This document shows positions 33,407 to 43,618 of a DNA stretch of 64,000 bases, in pieces (position 1 is the stretch's first letter; each line of letters starts with the position of its first letter). Origin of the DNA: Letharia columbiana (Eukaryota > Ascomycota > Lecanoromycetes > Lecanorales > Parmeliaceae); NCBI RefSeq assembly GCF_014066305.1, contig NW_023501043.1:744001-808000 (forward strand), read 5' to 3'. Position numbers and translations under genes: made by a program. The notes beneath the pieces were generated by a model that was not told where the DNA came from, searched no databases, and saw nothing but the letters and a program-made list of their open reading frames with translations.

Positions 33407-34403
33407 GGTAGCGGCTACGCGTACAGCCCCTACTCACTAGGCGTACAGCCCCTATCTACTAGGCGTACAGCCCCTATCTACTAGGCGTACAGCCCCCCTA
33501 ATCCGGTTAGCGGCCGCGCGGAAGCTAACGGAATCTAACCGAAAATGGTAAAGAACCCGCATCTAGTGTCTTCGAGCCGAATGCCTTCACAGTAGGATAC
33601 CTTATGGTAGTAAAACCAACTCCCACCCCACCGCCCGCCCATATCCTTCGCTCAATAGCAATGGCCCTAGCTCCACCTCCCGTGAGTGACTCGCGAGGAA
33701 GCCTTCGAGGACTCTACCCAACGCGAGCCCTCTCGATTTGAGCACGTGCAGCGACAACGACAGCTGGCAATCACGGCGGGTCAGGTGAAACAGCAAGAGG
33801 AGGAGGACGGGCAGACGCGTTTTTGGTACCGAGGCCATAGGCGGATCAGGCGCATACCTACACCTACCTCTACATCTACCTCTACCTACAAGCTTTCGAC
33901 CGCTGCAGCAGCCCCCCGACGACTAGACATTACACGAGGAGGGCGGCGAGTGGGCAGACTGGACAGGCTATAAGAGGAGGACAGCGAGGTGTGCTAACGA
34001 GGACAGCGAGGTGATGCTAACGAGGACAGCGAGGTGGTTAATCGGCTACATGCGGGTAACGAGGCTATATTCAATACGTTTCAGATGTAGGAGATCGCTG
34101 GCCGATAGGTAGTGGCAATTAGTATGATGGGCGTATTTTTGTAGCAGGAGGGGTAGCCAGCCAATCAGCTATCCAAGACCTACTATCGACGATTGAACCG
34201 TCCGATGTTATAAATCTAAGGGGGAGGCTTGCCCTTCCCAGCATCTCCGCAAGAACTCGAAGGACTGATGCGGGTTCTTTTTTTGGTTAGATTCCGTTGC
34301 TTCCGCGCGGCCGCTAACCGGATTAGGGGGCTGTCGCCTAGTAGATAGGGGCTGTACGTCTAGTAATAGGGGCTGTACGTCTGTGGTGCTGCGCGTGCGT
34401 ACC
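33407..34403 (+). mobile_element. iteron-TIR element (family E), copy 1, ~1 kb
   Basis: The left end starts ggtagcggctacgcgtacag. It is followed by an array of ~22-bp units (gcgtacagcccctatctact + ag; three to four copies), then ATCCGGTTAGCGGCCGCGCGG and GAACCCGCATCTAGTG. The right end carries the same blocks in inverse order and orientation, so ~150 bp at each end are inverted repeats containing iterons. The inside encodes a degenerate frame (QLAITAGQVKQQEEED, Thr/Pro/Ser repeats, Arg/Gly-rich segment, MFNTFQM) with several stops. The flanks TTAATATT and TTATTATT are not a clean target duplication. No transposase is present; non-autonomous. Confidence 0.7.
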
Positions 34404-34451
34404 TTATTATTATTGAAGTCATCATACTGGTGAATGGTGAAGGGTAATTTA

Positions 34452-34722
34452 GGCAGTACTACGCGTACAGCCCCTGTCTCGGGCGACAGCCCCTCCAGTA
34501 GGCGTACAGCCCTCTACTGGGCGTACAGCCCTATCGGGTTAGCGGCCGCGCGGAAGCTATTGGGCACTAACCGAAAATCGTAAGAACCCGATAAGTAACG
34601 GGCACTAACCGAAATGGTAAGAACCCGCATCTGCTCTTCGGATTCTTGCGGAGTGGTGGTAGCGGGGCAAGCCTCCCCATCTCTCCTGTAGATTTATACA
34701 TCGGACGGTTTCAATTCGTGAT
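34452..34722 (-). mobile_element. family E end fragment, inverted
   Basis: Iterons (GCGTACAGCCCC), TTAGCGGCCGCGCGGAAG and AAGAACCCGCATCTgctctt are followed by the reverse complement of the interior next to the right end of copies 1 and 2 (GGCAAGCCTCCC, TAGATTTATACATCGGACGG). The fragment therefore is the right end of an inverted copy. It stops just after the shared 20-nt module at 34700-34719. A 26-bp block (CGGGCACTAACCGAAA) is duplicated within the terminal region. Confidence 0.65.
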
Positions 34723-35065
34723 TAGTGGGTCTTTGCGTAGCTGTTGGCGCTTCTGCTTGCTACTAAAAATAGTCATATTTCCTTTTCTTCCTTGTTTTCT
34801 TTCCTGCTGTGTTCGTTTTTTGCCTTCCGCCGCCCCCTCGCCCCGTGTTCTGTGTGGGGTGCGCTGGCGGTCGCAACCCCCCGCTGTGCGCTTGGTGGTG
34901 GTGTGGGGTTGTGGTTTTTGTTTGGGGATTGGGGTGGTGTGTTTCCCTTGGGCATTCTGGTTTTCTTTGGTTGTTGTTTCTTTTTTGTTTTTCTTGTGTG
35001 GGGGTAATTTACTTTGGGGTACGGTATCCCATTTGAGGCAAATCCTTTTTATTCAATTTTTTTTG
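34723..35065. other. G/T-biased, low-complexity sequence, possibly low-quality
   Basis: A 300-bp stretch with CT-rich then GT-rich plus strand (for example GTGGTGGTGTGGGGTTGTGG near 34890) unlike anything nearby. Three plus frames are open over it, which only reflects the scarcity of A. No gene is called. It could be a poorly resolved assembly segment between two element copies. Confidence 0.4.
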
Positions 35066-36038
35066 GGTAGCGGCTACGCGTACAGCCCCTATTCACTAGG
35101 CGTACAGCCCCTATTCACTAGGCGTACAGCCCTCTGATCCGGTTAGCGGCCGCGCGGAAGCTAACGGAATCTAACCGAAAATGGTAAGGAACCCGCATCT
35201 AGTGTCTTCGAGCCGAATGCCTTCACAGTAGGATACCTTATGGTAGTAAAACCAACTCCCACCCCACCGCCCGCCCACATCCTTCGCTCAATAGCAATGG
35301 CCCTAGCTCCACCTCCCGATGACTGGACGGACACCTCACTTAATGCGACAGCTGGCAATCACGGCGGGTCAGGTGGAACAGCAAGAGGAGGAGGACAGGG
35401 CAGACGCGTTCTTTGGTACTGAAGGCCATAGGCAAGGATCAGAGCGTATACCTACACCTACCTCTACATCTACCTCTACACCTACCTCTACACCTTACAC
35501 CTCCTCTACACCTACCTCTACACTGCAAGCGTCACAGGGGGGTTTGCGACCGCTGCAGCAGCCACCCCGACGACTAGGCATTACACGAGGAGGGCGGCGA
35601 GGTGGGCAGGCTGGACAGGCTACAAGAGGATAGCGAGGTGGTGCTACATCGGCCTACATGCAGGGTAACGAGGCTATGTTCAATACGTTTCAGATGTAGG
35701 AAGACCAGCTGGCCGATAGGTAGTGGATATTTGAGTATGATGGGCGTATTTTTAGTAGCAAGCAGAGAGGGTAGCCAGCCAATCAGCTATCGCCATAGCG
35801 GAATTATTCAAAGACCTCACTAATCGACGAATTGAAACCGTCCGATGTTGTAAATCTACAGGGAGAGACATAGGGAGGCTTGCCCTGCTACCACCAACCA
35901 TCTCCGCAAGAATCTCGAAGACACTAGATGCGGGTTCTTTACCATTTCTGGTTAGATCTTGTTAGTTTCCGCGCGGCCGCTAACCCGATTAGGGGGCTGT
36001 ACGCCTAGTAGATAGGGGCTGTACGCCTAGTGAGTAGG
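35066..36038 (+). mobile_element. iteron-TIR element (family E), copy 2
   Basis: Same structure as copy 1: ggtagcggctacgcgtacag, three iterons, GCGGCCGCGCGG core, interior, and inverted right end; the outermost ~25 bp of the right end are missing. The interior has a 6/12-bp microsatellite (CTACACCTACCT, encoding TPTSTSTSTP). A frame then reads MQGNEAMFNTFQM-*-EDQLADR-*-WIFEYDGRIFSSK, RG-*-PANQLSP-*-RNYSKTS and DELKPSDVVNL. Each * is TAG, and the first two sit at the same positions in copy 1, so the ORF was already dead in a common ancestor. Confidence 0.7.
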
Positions 36039-37640
36039 ATCTTAAACTTTGTTCTTACCCCCTTTTTCTGTACCCCTTGTAAGTCCATCTATCTTTAAAA
36101 GATTATTCGCTGCAAGTGCCACAATGACTAATTCCTACTTAGCACCAATCAAATGTTGACGCTTTGATTCATTCAACTGCAACAATCGTGAGGCAAAACC
36201 ATCTAGACTATTGATGGCGAACGCTGACAATTTAAAGGGAATTTAAGGACCCTCCTGATGAACTTTTAAGGTGTCAGGACGAAACATTTCATGTTCACGG
36301 GGTACGTGTCAGTCATCTCGGGTGTGAGGTGCTTTTTGTTGATATCAACCATGGAGTACGTTGTCAGGGGCTGGATGCCGGACTTGAATACATTCACTAA
36401 CTAGCCATAAGCTCCTCTTCAACAGCGCTGGATCAAATCGGCAGCAGCAGCTTTTGCGAAGCTGTGTGCTCATAATGTGGATTCATGGACCCTGGATCAT
36501 CAACACCCTCAACCGCTCCGATGTCCAGATGCAGATGAGCCCCCTCACCCTCCTGGCACACCTTCAGCTTTTCGCAGAACAGAAAGCTCTCGAACAACTC
36601 AAAGTCGCGGTCGAAAGCACACTCTACGAACGGCTACATAACAAAAATGATAAGACTCACGAGCTGGATAATGGCGACTCTGATGGAACGATCTAGTTGG
36701 GGAAGAAGTGCTGAGGTGCTCGCATAAGTTGGTGTTCGAGACTCGAAGCAGTCTGTCTAAGACAGAGATTGAGCTGGATGGATAAGGCATAACCGTTAAT
36801 GCGAAGTCAATCCTGGAGGGCTACAAAGCATTCGCTGTAAATCCAGATCAGAAGGATACAGAAATTCTTCCAAATATCAAGAATTTACAGCCGAGCCTCA
36901 AGCCCACACCGTATTACTGCATTGCGATGCCCTAGTCTTAGTGATAGTCCTACAGAATGTGGATTTTCCCCTTTCCCGGAATTGTTGTTGATAAGATCCA
37001 AGAGTTCAAATCTGACCTCGCCAAGGACCCGTCAATGGTCGGAGAGATAGCCGGCGATGATGGTAATGAAAGAATTGCTGCCACTACTAACGGCAACGCC
37101 AGCTACGAGATCGTACGGATCTTTGATGCGACGAGCGTCTACCACGCAGTGAATCCGCATCCTGCGACTCCGTCAACGCTCCCACTGACAATACTCTCTT
37201 ATCTATCATGAAAGCTCAGCTATTTGAAGGCTTTCTACTGCGTTAAGAACAAGTTAATGAACAACAGACGATATGTAGACCTTAAATCTGCACCCCAAAA
37301 AACTCCTTCATTTTCTGTGAGGCTTTTCAACGACTTGACAAGCTGCTGCTCCTGCTGAGGCTGAAAAAAAGCAAGAGAATGTAGAAGACTCAAGGGGCAA
37401 ACAAGGAGGTGTGAGAGGAAGAGGGGTAGGGGTAGGAGCAGTGTTGGAATTGATGGGAGGATGAAGGATTGATTAGCTATGGAGTGGTATGTAGGCTACT
37501 TATATACCTTGTGAAGCCCATGCTAATTTGCCACCTGGTTGCCACCATAAGGGGTAGCTACAACACACTATGGTGCTGCAGTATGATTTCCAACAAGCAG
37601 GCGGAGAGGAGGAGCAGGAGGAGCAGAGCATTCTGATATA
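36039..37640. other. unassigned, possible 5' part of the LINE relic
   Basis: Frames at 36454-36696 and 36957-37211 (+) have no recognisable domain. A purine-rich stretch lies near 37380-37440. The position directly upstream of the LINE ORF1 knuckles makes a LINE 5' region possible, but no sequence feature proves it. Confidence 0.3.
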
Positions 37641-38912
37641 CTTTTGACCGATGATGCTTCGGATTTGGCTGAGAGTCACCTAGATGCCCTCCGTCACGAC
37701 TGCGAGCTATACGACAGGAGCTGTGAGCTGACGCAATACTATAAATGCCAAAGATATGGTCATATGGGAACTCAGTGCAATGCCAAGAAACATGGGGAAA
37801 CTGCGCAGAATCTCACAACACGAAGTTATGCCGAAAGAAAGAATCACACCAAAGTGCCTCCTGTGCAAAGGACCGCACGCAGCATGGAGCAACGCCTACC
37901 AGATCAGACAGATTCAGCTGGCCAAGCTGGCACAGGCGAGGAGAAACCGGCCATCGTATCACCCCAGCCCAGAGATAATCGAACGATTCTCGGCTCGATG
38001 AGACCCGGAAGTGGAGCGTCAGCAGGGGGACCGAGCCACGCGCACAGCCGCCCACCACCACCTGCACCACCCAATAAAGGAAGAGGACTGCGGAAGTAGC
38101 AGGAGTAGCGCCTCGAGCCCTGAGAAAGAAACCCGTCACTCTCAGGCCGAGGACGACAACAAAGCTGACCTCTTCCAGGCCATGGAAAATAAGGAAAGAC
38201 GCACAAGTGATCACAGGGAAGAATCGACATGGACGGAACGCTCGAAAAACACCAATACTAGATAGCAAGATGAGCGACGAGTAGGTGGAGAGGAGCAGGA
38301 ACCGCAGGACAATACTACCGACCCTCGCCTACTAGAACCACAAGCAGCGATCTCACGATCCATGACGATCGATGAATAGCAAGCCCAAGCTATCAATGTT
38401 GCAGTATAGCGTAATGAGGTCAGAGAATAAGGTTATGGCAAGTGTGCTCTGGGACGAGAGATAGAGGAATTCGACTTGATTGCTATTCAAGAAGCCTGGA
38501 AAAACAGCACCGTCAATATCACACACCTTGCGGCCAGTATTTCGAACTCATCTATCTGGACGAACCAGACACAAGGATATGCTTTCTTGTAAACAAAAGG
38601 ATCCCTAATGCCACATGGGCCGCCAGCCTTCACTCCCCGCACCTTATCACCACTACCGTCACCTGTACAAATGGAGGGGAACGAAAACAAGATACACGTG
38701 CAGAACGTATATACCCCCCCCAAACGATACGGGACAAAGCACAATCCCGCTCCTTCGAGAAGTTCTGACTGGAAACACGGGCGAAATCCAAATAGTATTA
38801 GGAGATTTCAACCTTCACCACCCCATGTGGAGCTGGATGGGAGACCCAGACATGATGACGAAGCAGAGGACTTCCTTCGGCTTATGGGCGAACACCAAAT
38901 GGAACTCTAATA
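37641..38912 (+). pseudogene. LINE (Tad/I-like) relic: ORF1 knuckles and ORF2 endonuclease
   Basis: ORF1: YKCQRYGHMGTQC is a C-x2-C-x4-H-x4-C-type knuckle. In neighbouring frames follow CAESHNTKLC and KCLLCKGPHAAWSNAY with IRQIQLAKLAQARRNRP, the three-knuckle arrangement and tail of fungal Tad-type Gag. ORF2: EFDLIAIQEAWKN (endonuclease motif with catalytic Glu), YFELIYLDEPDTRICFLVNK, and EIQIVLGDFNLHHPMWSW (GDFNxHHP motif) belong to the AP-endonuclease domain. At least four frameshifts occur, and the reverse transcriptase is missing. The order and spacing of the motifs match one degenerate element in plus orientation. Confidence 0.75.
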
Positions 38913-38942
38913 CCCCTGCTTCATGTGGGCCTCCACCGTATT

Positions 38943-40492
38943 ATTTCAGACCTCCCAGGAAAGATCTCTCGAATCAAGGCGTTGTCCGGTGTGTCTGGTG
39001 GATCTGCTGTGATCAGATTTGACATAGGCAACAGTAGAGGTCCACTCCTCAGGGAATCCATGCTGGCTCATCGTCGTATAAATAGCAAGACCCCATTGAT
39101 CGGTGTTGAATTGGTCTCTTTTCCACTGGTCGACATGTGTGTCTGCATTGATAATTGAATTGGCCCATTTGATGGTGGATCGGGCTTTGAGTGTAGCTTT
39201 GACTCGATAAGAAAAGACACGCGTACGTGATGATTCCAGGGCTTCTTTGAATGCGTTTATTTCGGCCTCTGTAACGTCCTCTTCTGCTACTTCTTCGTCA
39301 GCGTCAGCGTCTTCTCCGTCTCCTTTTCCTTCTGTTGTTCCTTACTCTTCGACATCGGTAGTAGCAGCGGCGACAGCAGCTTGTTGAATTATTTTAGAGC
39401 AGCAGCAGCTTTCTCCTGAGCAGTAGCTTTCTTCTGGCCCTTCTTCTGAGCATCAGCAGTAGCAGCAGCAGCATCAGCTTCTCGAGGGCGAATTACTAAT
39501 TCATACCCCAAAAGTATGGATCCTTACCGAATCATACCCCTAATTACTGAATCATACCCCTACACCAAATTCCACCCTAATTTGCTATTGCTTGGGGTAT
39601 AATTTGAAAAATTATAGCTTCCTGATATGAGAGGGTTTAATAAAGATAATGGTAGCGGTAGGCTTATCGTCGACTTGATTATTGATAACGGTGGTATTTA
39701 CGCTGCGCAACCGGGCGGGGATTGACCCCCGAAGCCCACCCCGCCCCGCCCCGTTGCGTAGCGTAGTGGTATTGTTAGGAATTATTTCTTCGGGGGCCCT
39801 ACGGGGCCTACGGGACCCGAATAGGGGTGTCTGCAGCGTGAAGTGCGGATACCCCCGGGTATAGCTTTCTAGCCTAGCGGTAACTCGGGTTAGTCGAAAT
39901 TTCGCCCACTCGGCTTTCGTCTGATAGAATTCTTATCAAATGCGGTCGGAGAAACTCCCTTATTTCTATGATCGAATAAGCCAGATCGCGGATTATCTCC
40001 TTCGTACTTTGAGGCCACTTTGACAACTTACCAAATCATACCCCAAGCAATGGCAAATTACCGAATCATACCCCATATTTGGGTGAAATTTGGTGTAGGG
40101 GTATGATTCAGTAATTAGGGGTATGATTCGGTAAGGATTCGTACTCTACTTTCGGGGTATGATTCGGTAATTTGCCCAGCTTCTCGAGCAGCCTTCTCTT
40201 GAGCAGCAACCCTTTCCTGAGCAGCACCAATCGCCTGAGTAGCAGCCTGCCTCTGAGCGTCAGCAGCCCTCTTCTGGGTGGCCTGTTCCTCAGTAGGTGC
40301 CTGACGCTTGTCTTTGCCCTTTGGAGGGGCTGTGGGTGTGGGAAGGGAGAGGGGGAAGGCTGCTGGAGGGCCATTGCTTGTAGATTGATCGTCTTCAGCG
40401 AAGGATACACTCTTTTTGGATGCGCAGCGACAGCGGGGGGGGAGGGATAGGTCCCTGCGATCGGCCTCGGCGAGGTTCTTGGTTAGAGTCAT
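38943..40492 (-). pseudogene. coiled-coil protein gene split by a transposon
   Basis: ATG at 40492 (MTLTKNLAEADRRDLSLPP). The frame carries an Ala/Gln-rich coiled coil (AADAQRQAATQAIGAAQERV) to AAREA. It is then interrupted by the 690-bp insertion at 39487-40176 and resumes as EADAAAATADAQKKGQKKAT. After AAALK a TAA replaces Gln, and after a phase change (QQAAVAAATTDVEE) another TAA replaces Gln. The frame then stays open from 39350 to 38943 (GDGEDADADEEVAEEDV, then FKEALESSRTRVFSYRVKAT and INADTHVDQWKRDQ). Without the insertion the protein would be ~280 residues. No named family. Confidence 0.5.
39475..40188. mobile_element. 690-bp TIR element with 12-bp target duplication
   Basis: The element is 39487-40176. 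Left end ggcgaattactaattcatac, right end the inverse (gtaatttgcc). About 110 bp at each end are inverted copies built around repeated GAATCATACCCC. The target duplication cagcttctcgag is perfect (39475-39486 and 40177-40188); removing the element and one copy restores the coiled-coil frame. The interior has a GC-rich island (39705-39870). No transposase ORF. One terminal arm recurs at 43211-43345. Confidence 0.8.
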
Positions 40493-42115
40493 TGCTACAC
40501 CACGAAAACACGAATTTGGCCTAGTTGGGAGGTTTGTGCCTCCCAAGGATAACATGCATGGGCTTTCGAGAAAGCTCGATGGCGACCATTCACCAAAACA
40601 CCGAATCGAGTAACACCTTACTTTTTCCCTATTTCATAAACATCCCTGTCTCGGTGGATGGGTATAGCCTCGTAAACTACGAACAACAACGTATTTCTTG
40701 AAATCGACGGTAGAGGACATTGAATGCTATGTGCCTCGTCCGAGGTTGTAACAATCCTGTCTTGCTTCAACGTCAGTCATGCTAGCATTGAATGTAAGCA
40801 GAGGAGAGCTCACCTGGTATAGTGTCTTGGCCTCAGTGTAGCTCATAATTGACGGCGATCGTTCGGTTCCTCAGATGTAGGTCACGGAAGACTCTTCCTT
40901 CGCCGTCATCTTTGACCTCGAGAAGATAGGCTAATGGTCCCAAAATTAACTTCGCCTCTTCCCTTGACTCGTTGAGTGCACTCCTGCCCGACTAGACTTC
41001 CTGCCCCTGTTCGGGCTGAAAGTGGTCGCAATCCTGTAGAAATATACAAGGACACAGCGTTTGATTGACCGTAACTGGTGAAAGTTAACAGGGGAAATAT
41101 CTGCAGCCGAGAACAGGCGTTTCAGAGTACGTTCAAATTGCTATAATTCATTAGCGTCTGTAACAGCGGTTGGTTGAAGATACAGTGCTTAAAGGCCCGC
41201 AAGACAGAGACCCTTTTTACCTGTAGCGATCTCTTTAAAAGTGTTCCCTGCCTGGCAGATCGTATGGCCGTCATAGTAAAGCATTAATACTTGGCAACTG
41301 AGACATTAGCAAGGCTCCGGCTTTGGGGACCTGGAGTGGTTGCATGTCCACTCACTTGGTCTCCCAAAGCTTAACTTATTTGCCTCACACAGTCTCCACT
41401 GCCAGTCTCCTTTGCGGGAGTCATGCTATATGGATTCTTATCCATGAGGTGCTGAACAAGCGTAATGATTGATGATCGGTTTTGGCAGTGGCGATCATTC
41501 ATAGGAGGAAGGTCTATAGTGAGGTATAAGATATAGTAAGCCCTAGACGTCGCCACATTCTCGGCCATAGGCTTCTATATGATTGTCAGCAACAAAAAAG
41601 TATACATGTCTTCCATACCCGCCAACAAATCACACCCCGACGGTCCCTGAGCCAGCGCTTCTCGGTATCCACTGAATCCAACCTGGTCCATACGTGGGAC
41701 ACCTCCTTCCGCAATTCCGCTGCCTTTTTCATTGCGTGTTGCTAGCGAATGTTTCGCGTTTCGATCTTGCTCTTCTTTCGAGCTTGTCTCGCGTTGTTCT
41801 GGTCTTGGACACTCGTTGCAACCATCCTTACCCTCATCTCGAGTCCCTCGACGCCTTCAGGAGCGTACGCCTCGCCGTTCTGTTGGTAAACAATCCCTTG
41901 TTTTTTCTCCGCCCCTTCGAATGCCGTGTCAAAGTGACCTAACTGGATGGTAGTAAGGCTGAAAACAAATTCATTTCTTCTAGCGGACGAAGGCGCCGTT
42001 GAGGATGTCCCCTGTCTTGTAAGAGCAGTGGTGAATGATGCTACTGAAGTCGCGTTTGAGAGTCCAGACTGGCTTTTATGGACTTGAGGGTTGTTATGGA
42101 ACCGGGACGACGAGG
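40493..42115. other. no supported gene
   Basis: Only short frames (41371-41568 -, 41694-41942 +, 41742-42170 -), none with a domain or clear introns. Confidence 0.35.
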
Positions 42116-42668
42116 TATTAGCGTGTGCAGAAAACGTTGGAATACTTGGCACTGAGATTCTCACACACACCCCACCAAAAGTAGTACTGAGTAGATGAAT
42201 CTTCTCCCATATCGCATTCTACCACCTTCCTCATCATATTTGAAGCTCCTGTATATCTCGCTTAGCCGATCCTTGGTGTTTTGCCTTAGTGTTTCGAAAT
42301 GCTTCCCAATCGACGCAGTCAGGGGCCCCCCTACCGACCTCCCTCCGGCCAGACAGTCCAAGAGGCCTAAGAAGGCGTCCTCCCGTGCCCAAGCGATTGC
42401 TGAGGATAGCCAGCCGGGCCCCAGCAACAGTCAGCCAAGCGCAGCTACCCCCGCTCCCAGACCTGAAGGCCCTCATGCCAAAGCCGCCCGTGAACGTGCG
42501 GCCCTGGAAGACAATTGGCTAAGCGAGATATACAGGAGCTTCAAATATGATGAGGAAGGTGGTAGAATGCGATATGGGAGAAGATTCATCTACTCAGTAC
42601 TACTTTTGGTGGGGTGTGTGTGAGAATCTCAGTGCCAAGTATTCCAACGTTTTCTGCACACGCTAATA
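42116..42668. repeat. perfect 152-bp inverted repeat around a 249-bp spacer
   Basis: 42116-42267 and 42517-42668 are exact reverse complements over all 152 bases; identity stops at both sides on both arms. Each arm encodes the same peptide on opposite strands (WLSEIYRSFKYDEEGGRMRY-type). The spacer holds the start of a paralogue of the kinase N-terminal extension. This could be a recent foldback duplication or an assembly chimera. Confidence 0.9.
42299..42516 (+). pseudogene. truncated paralogue of the kinase N-terminal extension
   Basis: gtgtttcgaaatgcttccca followed by ATCGACGCAG is nearly identical to the 5' end at 21881-21905 (ATGCCTCCCAATCGACGCAG). The predicted start MLPNRRSQGPP parallels MPPNRRSQSTS; at codon 19 this copy has CAG where the 21.9-kb copy has TAG. 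A second frame gives a Lys/Ala-rich segment (RPKKASSRAQAIAEDSQPGP). It is cut off by the right arm of the inverted repeat after ARERAALEDN. Confidence 0.6.
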
Positions 42669-42840
42669 GCCGAGGCGCCTTTGGCGGCTAATCGACTGGA
42701 GTCCGGGAAGAGGCCGGAACGTGGATACTGATTGCTCTTCTTCTTCTGTCGAGAGAGCGTGTTAATGTTATGAGCCTCCATACGCCCAGTTGAAATACAA
42801 CCAGACCGCTACTCACCTCATCCCAGCAAGTACACTCTCA

Positions 42841-43210
42841 GGCCGAAAACTCGGGATCTGGGATATGGACGAAGTCTATGCCGAGTATCTTGAGCTCTTC
42901 CTCGTTGATTAGTTTTTTGGTTTCCATTGTCCGACCCTTGTGGAGGCCTGGTGGTATGAGCAGGACGAGGCAGCCCAGCTTGAGCGTCATTTTGGTCGCA
43001 GACAAACACTCAAGGCACGGACATGATTGCCAGGAGGGATCGGAGGGGGCTTTTGCATCTGGAGATCGGGGTGTCTTTTTGGTAGACGCAGGCAAATGGC
43101 TAGCTTCTGGTGGCGAGCCTGGAGGGGCATTGCGGCAGGCGTTGACCTCAGCGTGTGCCCTTTGCAGGAAGATCTCAAGGGGAGCTATGGCGAGCGCCGG
43201 GCGAATTATG
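42841..43210 (-). CDS. Cys-containing hypothetical protein, 3' part
   Basis: The minus frame contains SDPSWQSCPCLECLSATKMT, LGCLVLLIPPGLHKGRTMET and ends EEELKILGIDFVHIPDPEF. A C-P-C-x2-C plus a later Cys is reminiscent of short zinc-binding segments in repeat-encoded fungal proteins. The only in-frame ATG is internal (43095). Upstream sequence is replaced at 43211 by a transposon arm and the homopolymer block, so the gene is probably interrupted. Function unknown. Confidence 0.35.
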
Positions 43211-43345
43211 GTCTAATTCATACCCCAAAAGTATGAATCCTTACCAAAAAAAACCCAATTTTTTGAATCATACCCCCACACCAAATTTCACCCAAATATG
43301 GGGTATGATTTGGTAATTTGCCATTGCTGGGGGTATGATTTGGTT
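43211..43345. mobile_element. single arm of the 690-bp TIR element
   Basis: gtctaattcataccccaaaa, GTATGAATCCTTACC, CACCAAATTTCACCC and GGGGTATGATTTGGTAATTTGCC match the terminal ~110 bp of the element at 39487-40176. The sequence then runs into homopolymers before any second end. Confidence 0.7.
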
Positions 43346-43382
43346 TTAAAAAAAAAGGTCCCGCGGGGGGGGGGGGGGGGGG

Positions 43383-43427
<45 letters not shown>

Positions 43428-43467
43428 CCCCCGGCCCCCCCCCCCCAAAAAAAAAAACCCCCCCCAA

Positions 43468-43507
<40 letters not shown>

Positions 43508-43532
43508 AATAAAAAAAAAAAAAAAAATCAAA

Positions 43533-43586
<54 letters not shown>

Positions 43587-43618
43587 AAAAATAAAAAAAA
43601 AAAAAAAAAAAAAAAAAT
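43346..43618. other. homopolymer block, probable assembly artefact
   Basis: Successive runs of G, C, A, C, A, and then ~170 bases of almost pure A with rare T. No biological repeat class looks like this. It follows directly on a transposon arm. The frames predicted in it (poly-Phe, poly-Gly/Pro) are not genes. Confidence 0.8.

Noticed and set aside
33421..33495. Direct repeats with regular spacing, superficially CRISPR-like
   Set aside because: The units are contiguous 22-mers without spacers, occur in inverted sets at both ends of a transposon, and the genome is eukaryotic.
34646..35137. 163-residue hydrophobic plus frame (and two others overlapping)
   Set aside because: Open because the stretch lacks A; spans an element fragment and biased filler sequence.
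33407..36038. Helitron assignment for the iteron elements
   Set aside because: They have long terminal inverted repeats and no CTRR/hairpin end or Rep-helicase frame.
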